This document shows positions 52,315-60,936 of a stretch of DNA of 64,000 nucleotides, piece by piece. A program made the position numbers and the translations under genes. This DNA is from Rs1 sp038900335 (GTDB taxonomy: Bacteria; Pseudomonadota; Gammaproteobacteria; Pseudomonadales; Balneatricaceae): assembly GCA_038900335.1 (NCBI GenBank), contig JBBMRB010000002.1, positions 62,001-126,000 of the forward strand. Direction: 5' to 3'. How positions within the stretch are numbered: position 1 is the stretch's first letter; each line of letters starts with the position of its first letter. Under the pieces are notes generated by a model that worked only from the letters and a program-made list of their open reading frames with translations, did no database searches and had not been told where the DNA came from.

Positions 52315-53718
52315 TCATTTAAACATCAAGTTACTGTTAATGGTATTATTGGGATCTAACGTTGCCTTTAATAATTTCATCATCGTAATTTCAGAGTCAT
52401 TTTTACTGAGCGCTAAGTAATCTTTCTTTTGCGTGCCAATACCGTGTTCAGCCGACACAGAGCCCTTATAGTTTTTCAAACTATGGTAAACCGCCTCCTT
52501 CACCACCGCTAACTCACTGACGTGCCCATCTGGCAAATTAATTGACAGATGCAAGTTGTTATCACCTAGATGCCCAAATGGCATAATCACTGCATTTGGC
52601 TTTAATGCTAAAACATTGGTAATAACATCGCCAAGATAAGAGCTAATATCGGATGAGCTTAACGCCAAATCAAAGTGCGCAGTCGGGCCGCCACTCATCA
52701 AAGCCTCTATATCTTCACGCAGCGCCCAAAAATTATTACTCTCACGCTCAGAATTAGCAATAACGGCATCAAGCACTTGCTCATTTTCTAAGTGTTTCTC
52801 TAAAGCGGACAGAAATCTGTCTTTATCATGATCCCCACTTGAAAGTGACTCTAGTAACACATACAAAGGATAGCCTTTTGCTAAAGGTAATGAGCTATCT
52901 GCCAATTTACTGGTGACGCGCTGATAAAACTCAGGCCACATTACCTCAAACGCGCTGACCTGACCTGTCAGCTCATTTTCTAATGAATGTAATAAATTAA
53001 GCGCGGTGTCTAAATCTGGTAACGCTAAAAAAGCGGTATTGTGTTGTGGCGCTTTAAAACGCAAGCGCAATGTTGCTCGCGTCACAATACCTAGGGTGCC
53101 CTCTGCCCCAATAAACAAATGCTTTAAATCATAACCGGCATTATTTTTAATTAAGCTGTGCATCATATTGATAATTTCACCATCACCCGTGACCACTTCT
53201 AAGCCGAGTACTTGCTCGCGCATCATGCCAAAGCGAATGACATTTAAACCACCAGCATTAGTCGAAATAGTTCCGCCAATGGTGGCACTGCCACGAGAGC
53301 CTATATCTAAGGCGAAAAACAGTGCGTTTTCAGCCGCTATATTCTGTACGTTCTCAAGCGTGACGCCAGCGCCTACAACGACTGAACGGTTTTTTAAATC
53401 GACAGGCTCGACTTGTTGTAAACGCTCCAATGATATCGCTATTGTACCCTGCGCTTCTTGCAGCGCTCCCACTAAACCCGTACGGCCGCCGTGCACGACT
53501 ATTTTTCGCCCCTCTTGGTTAGCTAGTTTTACCAATTGACTTACCTGCTCAGTATTTTCAGGCCTAGCGATGACTAAGCTTTCACAAGGCACCTCTTCAC
53601 CCCAACTGACAGTGCGAGATTGGACATCTTTTCCTGTTAGCACCTGTATTTCACCAACAATTGCGTTTAATTTTGTTATGAGGTTGGCATCATCTTGTAA
53701 ACTGAAAACATTATTCAT
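52315..53718 (-). CDS. FAD-linked 2-hydroxyacid dehydrogenase (GlcD/D-2-hydroxyglutarate or D-lactate type)
   Basis: A 467-residue flavoenzyme of the VAO fold. VVHGGRTGLVGALQEAQGTIAISLERL and the segment AENALFFALDIGSRGSATIGGTISTNAGG bind FAD. The C-terminal substrate domain has MPFGHLGDNNLHLSI, where the His residues bind the metal and substrate, and GSVSAEHGIGTQKKDYL. It oxidises a D-2-hydroxyacid such as D-lactate or D-2-hydroxyglutarate to the 2-oxoacid. Being convergent with the TRAP operon, it probably uses the imported acid. Exact substrate is not readable from sequence. Confidence 0.88.
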   Translation of the reverse strand: MNNVFSLQDDANLITKLNAIVGEIQVLTGKDVQSRTVSWGEEVPCESLVIARPENTEQVSQLVKLANQEGRKIVVHGGRTGLVGALQEAQGTIAISLERLQQVEPVDLKNRSVVVGAGVTLENVQNIAAENALFFALDIGSRGSATIGGTISTNAGGLNVIRFGMMREQVLGLEVVTGDGEIINMMHSLIKNNAGYDLKHLFIGAEGTLGIVTRATLRLRFKAPQHNTAFLALPDLDTALNLLHSLENELTGQVSAFEVMWPEFYQRVTSKLADSSLPLAKGYPLYVLLESLSSGDHDKDRFLSALEKHLENEQVLDAVIANSERESNNFWALREDIEALMSGGPTAHFDLALSSSDISSYLGDVITNVLALKPNAVIMPFGHLGDNNLHLSINLPDGHVSELAVVKEAVYHSLKNYKGSVSAEHGIGTQKKDYLALSKNDSEITMMKLLKATLDPNNTINSNLMFK

Positions 53719-53990
53719 AGTTATACCTATTTTTGAGCTATCTACTTGATAACCCTAGCCCTTGTTTATACACTTTGTTAACATTTGATACAGCTATCAT
53801 TAAGCTGGGAACCTTCTTGGTAAACAATTATCTTATACTATATTAATACCCTAGCAGTATAGCTCGGTCCATAATATTGATTTTTTGCTATATTCACCAG
53901 CGAGCTATTTGTGACTGTTTTTCAGTCGCTAAATAGGCTAAATTATTAGCCTGAGTTATTTGTAAGCATCCTTATAGGAATACCTTAAAA

Positions 53991-56990
53991 ATGCGTTATT
54001 TTTTATCGTTCATTGTCATCATTGCTTTAGCAATTCATTCGCTACCCTACCTCATCAAAGAGCAGGCATTAATCTGGTTGCACAAACAGGGTGTCAATGC
54101 GCCTAAACTTAAATCGATAGATATTAAGTGGCTAAGCGGCGAAGTATTGATACATCAGTTAATCGCTACAAAAGAAGGCACACCAGCGCTCAACATTGAT
54201 CAATTAAGTGTCAAAGTAGATTATCAAGCGCTGCTAGATCAGCGTGTGCTTATTGAGAAAATCAACTTATTCGGCCTGCACTCAGGCATCAAGCAAACGA
54301 AAGACGAGTTTTTTGTTGGCCCTATCGATATCAATCAATTTAAAAGCGATCAAAAAGATGAAGAGCCACAGCCGACAGCTAGCCCATGGCTAGTGGGTAT
54401 TAAAGAAGTTGCGATAACAGACTTACAATTTAATGCTCAGGTACAACCGCACTCACAACAACTGATCCTTGAAAATGCAAAAATAGCTGATTTTTATCAA
54501 TGGGATGAAAATGCTAAAACAACATTGTATTTAAAAGGTGCTTTAAACGGTTCGCCGTTAACGATTAATACCACGGCAACTCCACTACCTGAACACAAAA
54601 CATCGACAGTTAACATTGCTCTGACTGATTTTGCTATTGAATCAATCACTCAACCTATGATTCCAGGACTTTCTGCTTTAGTTGATGTCAGCATCAAAGC
54701 TGATATCGATTTAAATAACCTTAGCGGTAATATCAAACACAGCAGCGCGTTAAAAGTTTCTACTTTAAAATTCAAAGATAAAACGCAGGATGTACAGTTT
54801 GATGAGTTTTCTTGGAATGGCACCGGCACTATTGATTTAGCAGATGCACAGGTCACCACAGCTAAAGCAAATGGCAAACTCGATTTAAAACAGCTAGCAG
54901 TCGCTCAAAATGATCAACCGCTACTTAAACTTGCCAGCTTTAATTGGCATGGCGATTTGACAGCTAAATTAAAAGAAGGCGCTCTAGAGCAACTGAGCGT
55001 ATCAGAAAATATCACACTTGCAGGTTTGCACTTTAAACAAGCAGGTAACTTGATTACCATTGATGATCTTGCTTTAACTGCAGGCAAAACACCATTTGAG
55101 CTAAACCAAGATAAAAGCTCTTTAACCATCAATAGTTCAGCGCAAAAACTAACATTAAAGAAACTCACTGCCAACATAGGGCAACTAAAATCCAATATCC
55201 AACTATTGTCGTTAAATAACAATGCCCCTATTACCTTAGCACTTAGCAACAATACACCCGTAAGCTTTAGCGCCTCCCCTGCACTGTCACTGAGCGGCGT
55301 TAGTGTAACAGAGCCTAATATCAACCTTACCAGCCAAGCATTAGCACTAAGCGGCCCTATCAATGTTACTAATTTAGCTAAAGACCCTAAAATCACAGCG
55401 AATAGCACATTGTCGGCTTCTGCTCTGAATATTGCTTTAGCTAATAATCTATCCGTTAAGAATGGCTCATTAAAACTTTCCGCATCGATGAAAGAGATGA
55501 GTGCAACCCAGCCTGTGATTAATAACGTGCAATTAAGCGCCTCTGATTTTTTATTGAGTAATAAAAAAACGGCTTTAACAATTGCTGCGTTCAAAAGCTT
55601 AAATTTAAGTAATGGCTTTTATTCACTATTAACGCAATCCGTTGATAAGTTAGCAATTAACGAGCTAAAGGTTGCTAGCAATAAAAGCAACGGTACATTG
55701 AGCCAAGTTAAAAAAATAACTATTGATAAGTTACAGCTTAAAAATAACAATAACTTAACGATTAACAGCGTTAACTTAAATGGTTCAAACACTTTAGCGC
55801 ATGTGGCGCAATCAGGGAGTGTTACCTTAATAGATCAACTATCGGCGTCTTTCTCTGATGGAAAATCTAGCGCTAGTAAATCGACAAAAACGGCAGCGAG
55901 CAGTCCTTTTAATTACGCTATTGCTAAAATCACCTTAACGGGCAACAACCATATTAATATCGAAGATAAAAGTGTCGACCCTTGGTTCACTAGTCAATTA
56001 AACATTCAAAAATTAAGCCTTAGCTCACTAAACTCTGCCAGTAAAAATGCCAATTCAACACCGTTATCTTTTGATCTTAACGCAATTATCAATGATTCAG
56101 CCAACCTTTCTCTATTAGGCAAAATAACGCCTTTCGCCAATGAAAAATCAGGCGACTGGGACCTTAATTTAAAAAGCTTGTCGATGCCGGTGATTAGCCC
56201 TTATGCTGGCAAATTCTCCGGTTACTTTTTAGAAAGTGGTAAATTCACTATTAACAGCAGTGGTAAAATTAATAAAAACGCCCTCTCTGGTAAAAACAAC
56301 ATCAGTATCCAAAAGCTTGCAGTGCGCTCTGCCGGTACGGCTGCCACACAAAAAACTAACAGCTCTTTAAGTATGCCTTTAGATATTGCGATATCTGTAC
56401 TAGAGAGTGATGACGGTAAGATAGAGCTGTCGGTACCTATCACAGGTGATATTAATGACCCTAACTTTGGCTATTCAAGTGTATTAAGTATTCTAGCGAA
56501 AAAAGGCCTTAAACAAGCAGCCTTTGGTATTTTATCTAAGGCTATTCAACCTTACGGCGCTTTAATCACTATTGCTAACAGCGCAATAGATGCTAAAAAT
56601 TCAGGCAGCTTTATTAACTTAGCGCCGGTGGCATTTGAGCCTGGCAAAGATGTTATCAATAACGAAATGAAAGGCTATTTACAAAAAATAGCAAGCATGA
56701 TGGATGAGCGTCAGCGCCTTAAACTCAACATTTGCGCAACAGGTGTCGCACAGGATAAAGAGCTACTTCGCCCTAGTGTTATTGAAGCCTATGCAGGTAC
56801 ACCACTAGATGATAAAGCACTAGATAACCTTGTGAACAACAAAGTACAAGAGCTAGCAACGAGCCGAATTAAAATGGTACAAACGCATCTAAAAAGTTTA
56901 AAAGTAGATAATGACCGCCTATTCGTCTGCTTCGCTAAAACCAGCTTCAAAGATGCCAAACAGCTACCGGTTGTGAACTTAGGGTTATGA
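53991..56990 (+). CDS. Large AsmA-like/DUF748 envelope protein
   Basis: A 999-residue protein with one N-terminal helix (YFLSFIVIIALAIHSLPYLI, residues 3-22). A long repetitive beta-rich body, full of short Asn/Ser/Thr/Leu/Lys motifs, follows, as in AsmA, TamB and YhdP-type bridge proteins. The DUF748 end has DINDPNFGYSSVLSILAKKG, LITIANSAIDAKNSG, INLAPVAFEPGKDVI and a coiled segment. It is likely anchored in the inner membrane with the body in the periplasm. Bridge-type proteins are thought to move lipids to the outer membrane, but no function is shown for this branch. The body is built of Asn/Ser/Thr-rich repeats throughout, which helps explain the length. Confidence 0.8.
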   Translation: MRYFLSFIVIIALAIHSLPYLIKEQALIWLHKQGVNAPKLKSIDIKWLSGEVLIHQLIATKEGTPALNIDQLSVKVDYQALLDQRVLIEKINLFGLHSGIKQTKDEFFVGPIDINQFKSDQKDEEPQPTASPWLVGIKEVAITDLQFNAQVQPHSQQLILENAKIADFYQWDENAKTTLYLKGALNGSPLTINTTATPLPEHKTSTVNIALTDFAIESITQPMIPGLSALVDVSIKADIDLNNLSGNIKHSSALKVSTLKFKDKTQDVQFDEFSWNGTGTIDLADAQVTTAKANGKLDLKQLAVAQNDQPLLKLASFNWHGDLTAKLKEGALEQLSVSENITLAGLHFKQAGNLITIDDLALTAGKTPFELNQDKSSLTINSSAQKLTLKKLTANIGQLKSNIQLLSLNNNAPITLALSNNTPVSFSASPALSLSGVSVTEPNINLTSQALALSGPINVTNLAKDPKITANSTLSASALNIALANNLSVKNGSLKLSASMKEMSATQPVINNVQLSASDFLLSNKKTALTIAAFKSLNLSNGFYSLLTQSVDKLAINELKVASNKSNGTLSQVKKITIDKLQLKNNNNLTINSVNLNGSNTLAHVAQSGSVTLIDQLSASFSDGKSSASKSTKTAASSPFNYAIAKITLTGNNHINIEDKSVDPWFTSQLNIQKLSLSSLNSASKNANSTPLSFDLNAIINDSANLSLLGKITPFANEKSGDWDLNLKSLSMPVISPYAGKFSGYFLESGKFTINSSGKINKNALSGKNNISIQKLAVRSAGTAATQKTNSSLSMPLDIAISVLESDDGKIELSVPITGDINDPNFGYSSVLSILAKKGLKQAAFGILSKAIQPYGALITIANSAIDAKNSGSFINLAPVAFEPGKDVINNEMKGYLQKIASMMDERQRLKLNICATGVAQDKELLRPSVIEAYAGTPLDDKALDNLVNNKVQELATSRIKMVQTHLKSLKVDNDRLFVCFAKTSFKDAKQLPVVNLGL

Positions 56991-57101
56991 TTAGATTTTC
57001 ATGACAGCTTAATACTCTTGAGTGTGAAAGCAATTTTCGCTTAAGAGTATTAATTTATGGTTATAAGCTGGATAGGATTTTCAGTTAGATTGCCAATAGC
57101 G

Positions 57102-57758
57102 CTAATTAACTTTAGTTAGCTCGCCTTTTTGCAGCAACAACTTACCATTAGTCAGCGCCTCAATAAACGGTATGTCGTGTGAGATAACGATCATGGCCTG
57201 CTCTAAACGCTGCAAAAATGCTAACAATTGCGCTTTTGCCTCGCTATCTAGTGCATTGCTTGGCTCATCGAGTAATAGCACTTTAGGCTGCATTACTAAC
57301 ACCGATGCCAAGGTGACCATTCGCTTTTCACCGCCTGAGAGCTCAGATGCTATACGCTCTTGTAAGTGCGCTAGCTGTAATTGCTCTAGCATTTCGACTG
57401 CCAGCGCTTTTGCTTTTGCAATACTCAAGCCCTGATTTAAAGGGCCAAACATAATATCTTCTAACACGCTAGGGCAAAACAACTGATCATCTGGGTCTTG
57501 AAAAACTAACCCTACCTGCTTGCGTATTGCGACAAAATCTTGCTCTGTTGTTAATTCACTGCCCATACCTGAAATTTCACCACTCTGGCATTTTTGCAAG
57601 CCAACTAACAAATGGAACAATGTTGTTTTGCCTGCACCATTAGCTCCCATTAATGCCAGTTTGTCACCTGGGTGTAATGCAAAGGATACATTATCTAATA
57701 CACAGCCACGTGTCGTAAAATGATGGCTGACATTGCTCACTTGTAATAATGGCTTCAT
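57102..57758 (-). CDS. ECF-type ABC transporter ATPase (CbiO/EcfA/BioM-like)
   Basis: A 218-residue ATPase. Walker A is ALMGANGAGKTTLFHL (near residue 36). The Q-loop VGLVFQDPDDQLFCPSVLEDIMFGPLNQG is the typical ECF A-component block. ELSGGEKRMVTLASVLVMQPKVLLLDEPSNALD contains signature and Walker B. It is shorter than CbiO of cobalt systems (about 270 residues) and closer in size to BioM-like ATPases. It lies 3 nt after its T-component partner. No substrate-binding S subunit or CbiM/CbiN is nearby, so the cargo cannot be named. Confidence 0.87.
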   Translation of the reverse strand: MKPLLQVSNVSHHFTTRGCVLDNVSFALHPGDKLALMGANGAGKTTLFHLLVGLQKCQSGEISGMGSELTTEQDFVAIRKQVGLVFQDPDDQLFCPSVLEDIMFGPLNQGLSIAKAKALAVEMLEQLQLAHLQERIASELSGGEKRMVTLASVLVMQPKVLLLDEPSNALDSEAKAQLLAFLQRLEQAMIVISHDIPFIEALTNGKLLLQKGELTKVN

Positions 57759-57761
57759 CTC

Positions 57762-58457
57762 TTATCCTAGGTAGTGATTAAAACTAATAATTAGACAACA
57801 AATAACAGTGATAACTAACACGAACAAACTGTCTATTGGGCGCCACTTCAGTTGATGATAGTTAACTAACTCTCCTTGATAACCACGACATTTCATCGCA
57901 TTTAAAATACGTTGCGCGCGATTGATCGAGCGAATTAGCATCATCGCAATTAAGTAGGCTATTGATTTCCAAGTATGCATATTAAAAGACATCACGAAGG
58001 CTCTGGCACGCATAGCGCGGCGTAACCGATTAAACTCTTCCTCTATCACTGATAAGTATCGCAGCGTAAATTGTAATAACTGTATCAGTTTTGCTGGCAC
58101 ACGAAACCACTGCAACGCACAACCTAGCGCACTTGAGGATAAATTTGACACTAAAGAGAACAGCATTAACACCACGGCATTGGCACTAAAGCCAATATTT
58201 AATGCCTGAACTAAGCCTTCAAGGCTTGCCTGCAATGAGAAAATCTCAAGAAAATATTGATCTGCAGGCACACTAAAGGGTAAAAAAATCAGCAAATAAA
58301 GAACGAATGTATTTAATATAAGTAATTTTTTAGCTGTTTTTTTAACATTAAGACGCGCCAAAAAAGCCATAACGAAAGCGATGGCAAGCGCGGATAACAG
58401 CGCATAGCTTTGAGAACAAGATACCACAACCAGCGCAAAGCCAATGGCGCCGATCAC
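57762..58457 (-). CDS. ECF transporter T component (CbiQ/EcfT-like), start uncertain
   Basis: Membrane-coupling subunit, at least 231 residues, with five or six helices. The two coupling motifs are LRRAMRARAF and ILNAMKCRGYQG, which contact the ATPase. The first canonical start is GTG 58457. However, the in-frame codons just upstream read IDASVIQTIDARAR, which resembles the conserved opening of T components (an ID...DPRAR-type motif). The real start therefore probably lies near 58499-58505. No ATG, GTG or TTG exists there in frame before a TAG at 58527-58529, so a rare start codon such as ATT or ATC after AAAGG, or a damaged start, must be considered. Confidence 0.8.
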   Translation of the reverse strand: MIGAIGFALVVVSCSQSYALLSALAIAFVMAFLARLNVKKTAKKLLILNTFVLYLLIFLPFSVPADQYFLEIFSLQASLEGLVQALNIGFSANAVVLMLFSLVSNLSSSALGCALQWFRVPAKLIQLLQFTLRYLSVIEEEFNRLRRAMRARAFVMSFNMHTWKSIAYLIAMMLIRSINRAQRILNAMKCRGYQGELVNYHQLKWRPIDSLFVLVITVICCLIISFNHYLG

Positions 58458-58736
58458 CCTAGCTCTAGCATCTATTGTTTGAATAACTGAAGCGTCGATA
58501 ACAATTAACCTTTGAATTTTTCGCGGCTAATTATGCGACATTTCAATTGAAAAATCTTTATTTAATCTAACCAAGCTCCAGTTAATCATTATTTCGTTTT
58601 ACTTAGATAAGCCTGCAACTAATGATACTCACAGCTCATATATTTTTTATCCCTTTAGCTGTCAATATAACTTGCTGTTCATATGCTAGTCTCTAAAATA
58701 CTGACATTGATTAGATAGCAACATGAGAGAATCAGC

Positions 58737-59801
58737 GTGGAATTAAAAAATTTAGTTATTCGTGAACTACAAGTTAAAGATGGCCAACACCCTTTTATTA
58801 GTGATTTAGGCGGCTCATGTAACGTCGACAACCCTTTTGCCCAAGAAACTGTCAGCTCACTTAATAATGCGTTAGCCAGACGCGCTACGCTGACCCATGG
58901 TGCATTCAACAATGAAAACGATGATGGCCGCGTTTTTATCAAAGCATTTGAAGACTATGTTGCTAGCGAGCAAACAGCAGATGATTTTTTAAGTTTGGCC
59001 GATGTCGGCATTGATCAACTGGCTATGGCGATGAGCAAAGTATCTGCAGAGTCTGCTAGTGATGGCTATGTTATTTTTTCCCAGTTCGCCGATGGTAAAT
59101 TCGAATATTTACTGGTTGGCCTTGTGCGTAATCGCACAGGGATTTCTTTTAATGAAGACCTTAACCCAACAGAAGTGCGTGAAGTTGATTTAGGTAAACT
59201 GCATCAAGCGGCTAAAATCAACATCAGCTCTTATGGTCTGCAAAAAGATAGCTACTTAAGCTTTATGGGCGGTAAAGACAAAGCTGATGCTGCTTTTTTT
59301 GCTAACGCGTTTGGCTGTACTGATGTGGTACCATCAAAAAAATCAACAAGTGAGCTTATTCGCGCCGCACAAGATTTTTGCAGTACTAATGGGATGACAG
59401 ATAAAAAAGAGCAAGTAGTTGAGGATGTGGTCAGCTATCTCAGTGCTCAACGCAGCGATAAGCAAAGTGCTAACTTAAGTGATGTCGAACAAATTCTTAA
59501 CAGCCACGTTCCCAATGATCGTGCTGAAGAAATCACTGGCACCTTTAGCAAGTTCGCCAATGGCAATGAATACAGTGTATCCCAAGAGTTCCAACCTCAT
59601 AACCATACCTTAACAGCGATTACCAAGGTAAAAGCGAAAGCGGACAATTGGTCATTAGATTTCTCTAAAAAGTCGCTGGGGACAGCGGGCTCTGGTAAAG
59701 ATATTGAGTTTGATGAGCAAACCAATACCATTCATTTAAAACGCTTACCAAGCCGAGTGATCGAGCAAATAAAACAAGCTATGCTAGCAGATGAGAGCTA
59801 A
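58737..59801 (+). CDS. yejK: Nucleoid-associated protein NdpA/YejK
   Basis: A 354-residue nucleoid protein of the NdpA family, divergent from the ECF T-component gene. FSQFADGKFEYLLVGLVRNRTGISF, VREVDLGKLHQAAKINI and YLSFMGGKDKADAAFFANAFGC are conserved blocks. IEFDEQTNTIHLKRLPSRVIEQIK ends the protein. The usual length is 335 residues. It has a GTG start with AGAGA upstream. The protein coats DNA, and its precise role is not settled. It is followed by a hairpin at 59815-59846. Confidence 0.92.
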   Translation: MELKNLVIRELQVKDGQHPFISDLGGSCNVDNPFAQETVSSLNNALARRATLTHGAFNNENDDGRVFIKAFEDYVASEQTADDFLSLADVGIDQLAMAMSKVSAESASDGYVIFSQFADGKFEYLLVGLVRNRTGISFNEDLNPTEVREVDLGKLHQAAKINISSYGLQKDSYLSFMGGKDKADAAFFANAFGCTDVVPSKKSTSELIRAAQDFCSTNGMTDKKEQVVEDVVSYLSAQRSDKQSANLSDVEQILNSHVPNDRAEEITGTFSKFANGNEYSVSQEFQPHNHTLTAITKVKAKADNWSLDFSKKSLGTAGSGKDIEFDEQTNTIHLKRLPSRVIEQIKQAMLADES

Positions 59802-59814
59802 GTAGCTCTTTTAC

Positions 59815-59846
59815 CTCCCAAAGCTTTAGTGATACTGCTTTGGGAG
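59815..59846 (+). terminator. Hairpin after yejK
   Basis: CTCCCAAAGC pairs with GCTTTGGGAG across a 12-nt loop, 14 nt after the yejK stop. The following CTACTTTAA has only a short T-run, so termination may be weak. Confidence 0.6.
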
Positions 59847-59920
59847 CTACTTTAACTAACGATAACAGCTCACCTTTAATCTATATTTTAGTCGTGTTTG
59901 TCACTATGCTTTCACTAATA

Positions 59921-59956
59921 TCTTTAAGCACTTCTTTAAGCACTTCTTTAAGTCCC
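59921..59956. repeat. Intergenic 12-nt tandem repeat
   Basis: Two exact copies of TCTTTAAGCACT, followed by a partial third (TCTTTAAGTCCC), lie in the gap between yejK and the nuclease gene. This repeat is outside any confident gene. The unit length equals that of repeats in cbiD and the chelatase gene, but the sequence differs. Confidence 0.75.
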
Positions 59957-60096
59957 CTGCAAGCAAGATCTTGCAACAATCTCTTTAAAAGTCATTATCT
60001 TAACTATCAATTATTTACGCTATTTTAGCTATTGATCTAACTGGTATAGGTTGTTAAATTAGCCTGCTATAAGTTTAAGTGTTGTAAGGTTTAAAT

Positions 60097-60861
60097 ATGA
60101 AGTTGTTATTTAAGTTAACGGTTGTCTCTACTTTGCTGCTATCACCAGCTGCTCTTTTATCACCCGCTAGCGCACAAGTGCTATCTGTACACTGCCCTGC
60201 TGGCTGTCCTACTAACCCTGAAGATAATGATTTAGTGTTCGCTCACCTCTATGCATTATCTAACAATCCCAATACAAAATTTGCTGATTGGGTTGCCTAT
60301 GAAGTCACTCCGACTAATTTTGGCACGACACCGGGTCGTACCTGGAGTAGTGATCCTTTATTAAGTAGTGATCGCACGTTAGAAAAAGAAGATTATAAAG
60401 GCGCTAATAGTAGTCAGCTAAAAGCGGATAGAGGCCATCAAGCTCCTCTCGCCTCTTTTGCAGGTTCTCGCTACTGGTCAGAGCTAAATTATTTAAGCAA
60501 TATTACGCCACAACATAAAGATTTAAATCAAGGACCGTGGAAAAACTTAGAAGCCGCCGTGCGCTCTGCTACTAGTTACAAAAGCTCTTTATTTGTTATT
60601 ACAGGCCCTTTATTCAATCAAGCAATGCCCTCTTTACCTGATGCTGATGAAAGCCATCAAGTACCGGCGGCTTACTTTAAAGTCATTTATGATACATCGG
60701 GGAACAGTGCCAACTTTGTAATGAATCAAAGTTCAGGCAGAAAAGATGATTATTGTTCGAAACAAACAAGTGTAGAAGAGATGAGCCAGCTCGTTAATTT
60801 TCAATTACCGAGCTTAAAAAACAATGATATTGTTTTCAAACGCTTAGGTTGCGTTAATTGA
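60097..60861 (+). CDS. Secreted DNA/RNA non-specific endonuclease
   Basis: A 254-residue nuclease of the Serratia NucA type. The signal peptide spans residues 1-26 (ending ASA). The catalytic motif KADRGHQAPLASF has the general-base His114. ELNYLSNITPQHKDLNQGPWKNLE contains the Asn that binds the divalent ion. FVITGPLF and PAAYFKVIYD are further family blocks. It has paired Cys (HCPAGC, and Cys near the end) that likely form disulfides, as expected for an exported protein. Probable roles are use of external DNA as phosphate or nucleotide source, or defence. The following Na/Pi gene would fit a phosphate role, but that link is inference. Confidence 0.9.
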   Translation: MKLLFKLTVVSTLLLSPAALLSPASAQVLSVHCPAGCPTNPEDNDLVFAHLYALSNNPNTKFADWVAYEVTPTNFGTTPGRTWSSDPLLSSDRTLEKEDYKGANSSQLKADRGHQAPLASFAGSRYWSELNYLSNITPQHKDLNQGPWKNLEAAVRSATSYKSSLFVITGPLFNQAMPSLPDADESHQVPAAYFKVIYDTSGNSANFVMNQSSGRKDDYCSKQTSVEEMSQLVNFQLPSLKNNDIVFKRLGCVN

Positions 60862-60883
60862 TTTTATAATATTCTAAATAAAA

Positions 60884-60910
60884 ACCCTGCCATGCTAGGC
60901 ATGACAGGGT
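60884..60910. terminator. Bidirectional terminator between nuclease and Na/Pi genes
   Basis: ACCCTGCCATGC pairs with GCATGACAGGGT with one C-A mismatch. It sits between two convergent genes, with A/T-rich flanks on both sides. Confidence 0.75.
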
Positions 60911-60936
60911 CTATTATTGTGTTAATGGCTGTTTTT

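Noticed and set aside
54914..55594. 226-codon antisense open frame inside the DUF748 gene
   Set aside because: Mirror of the repetitive coding frame on the plus strand. The sense protein has clear family features and this one has none.
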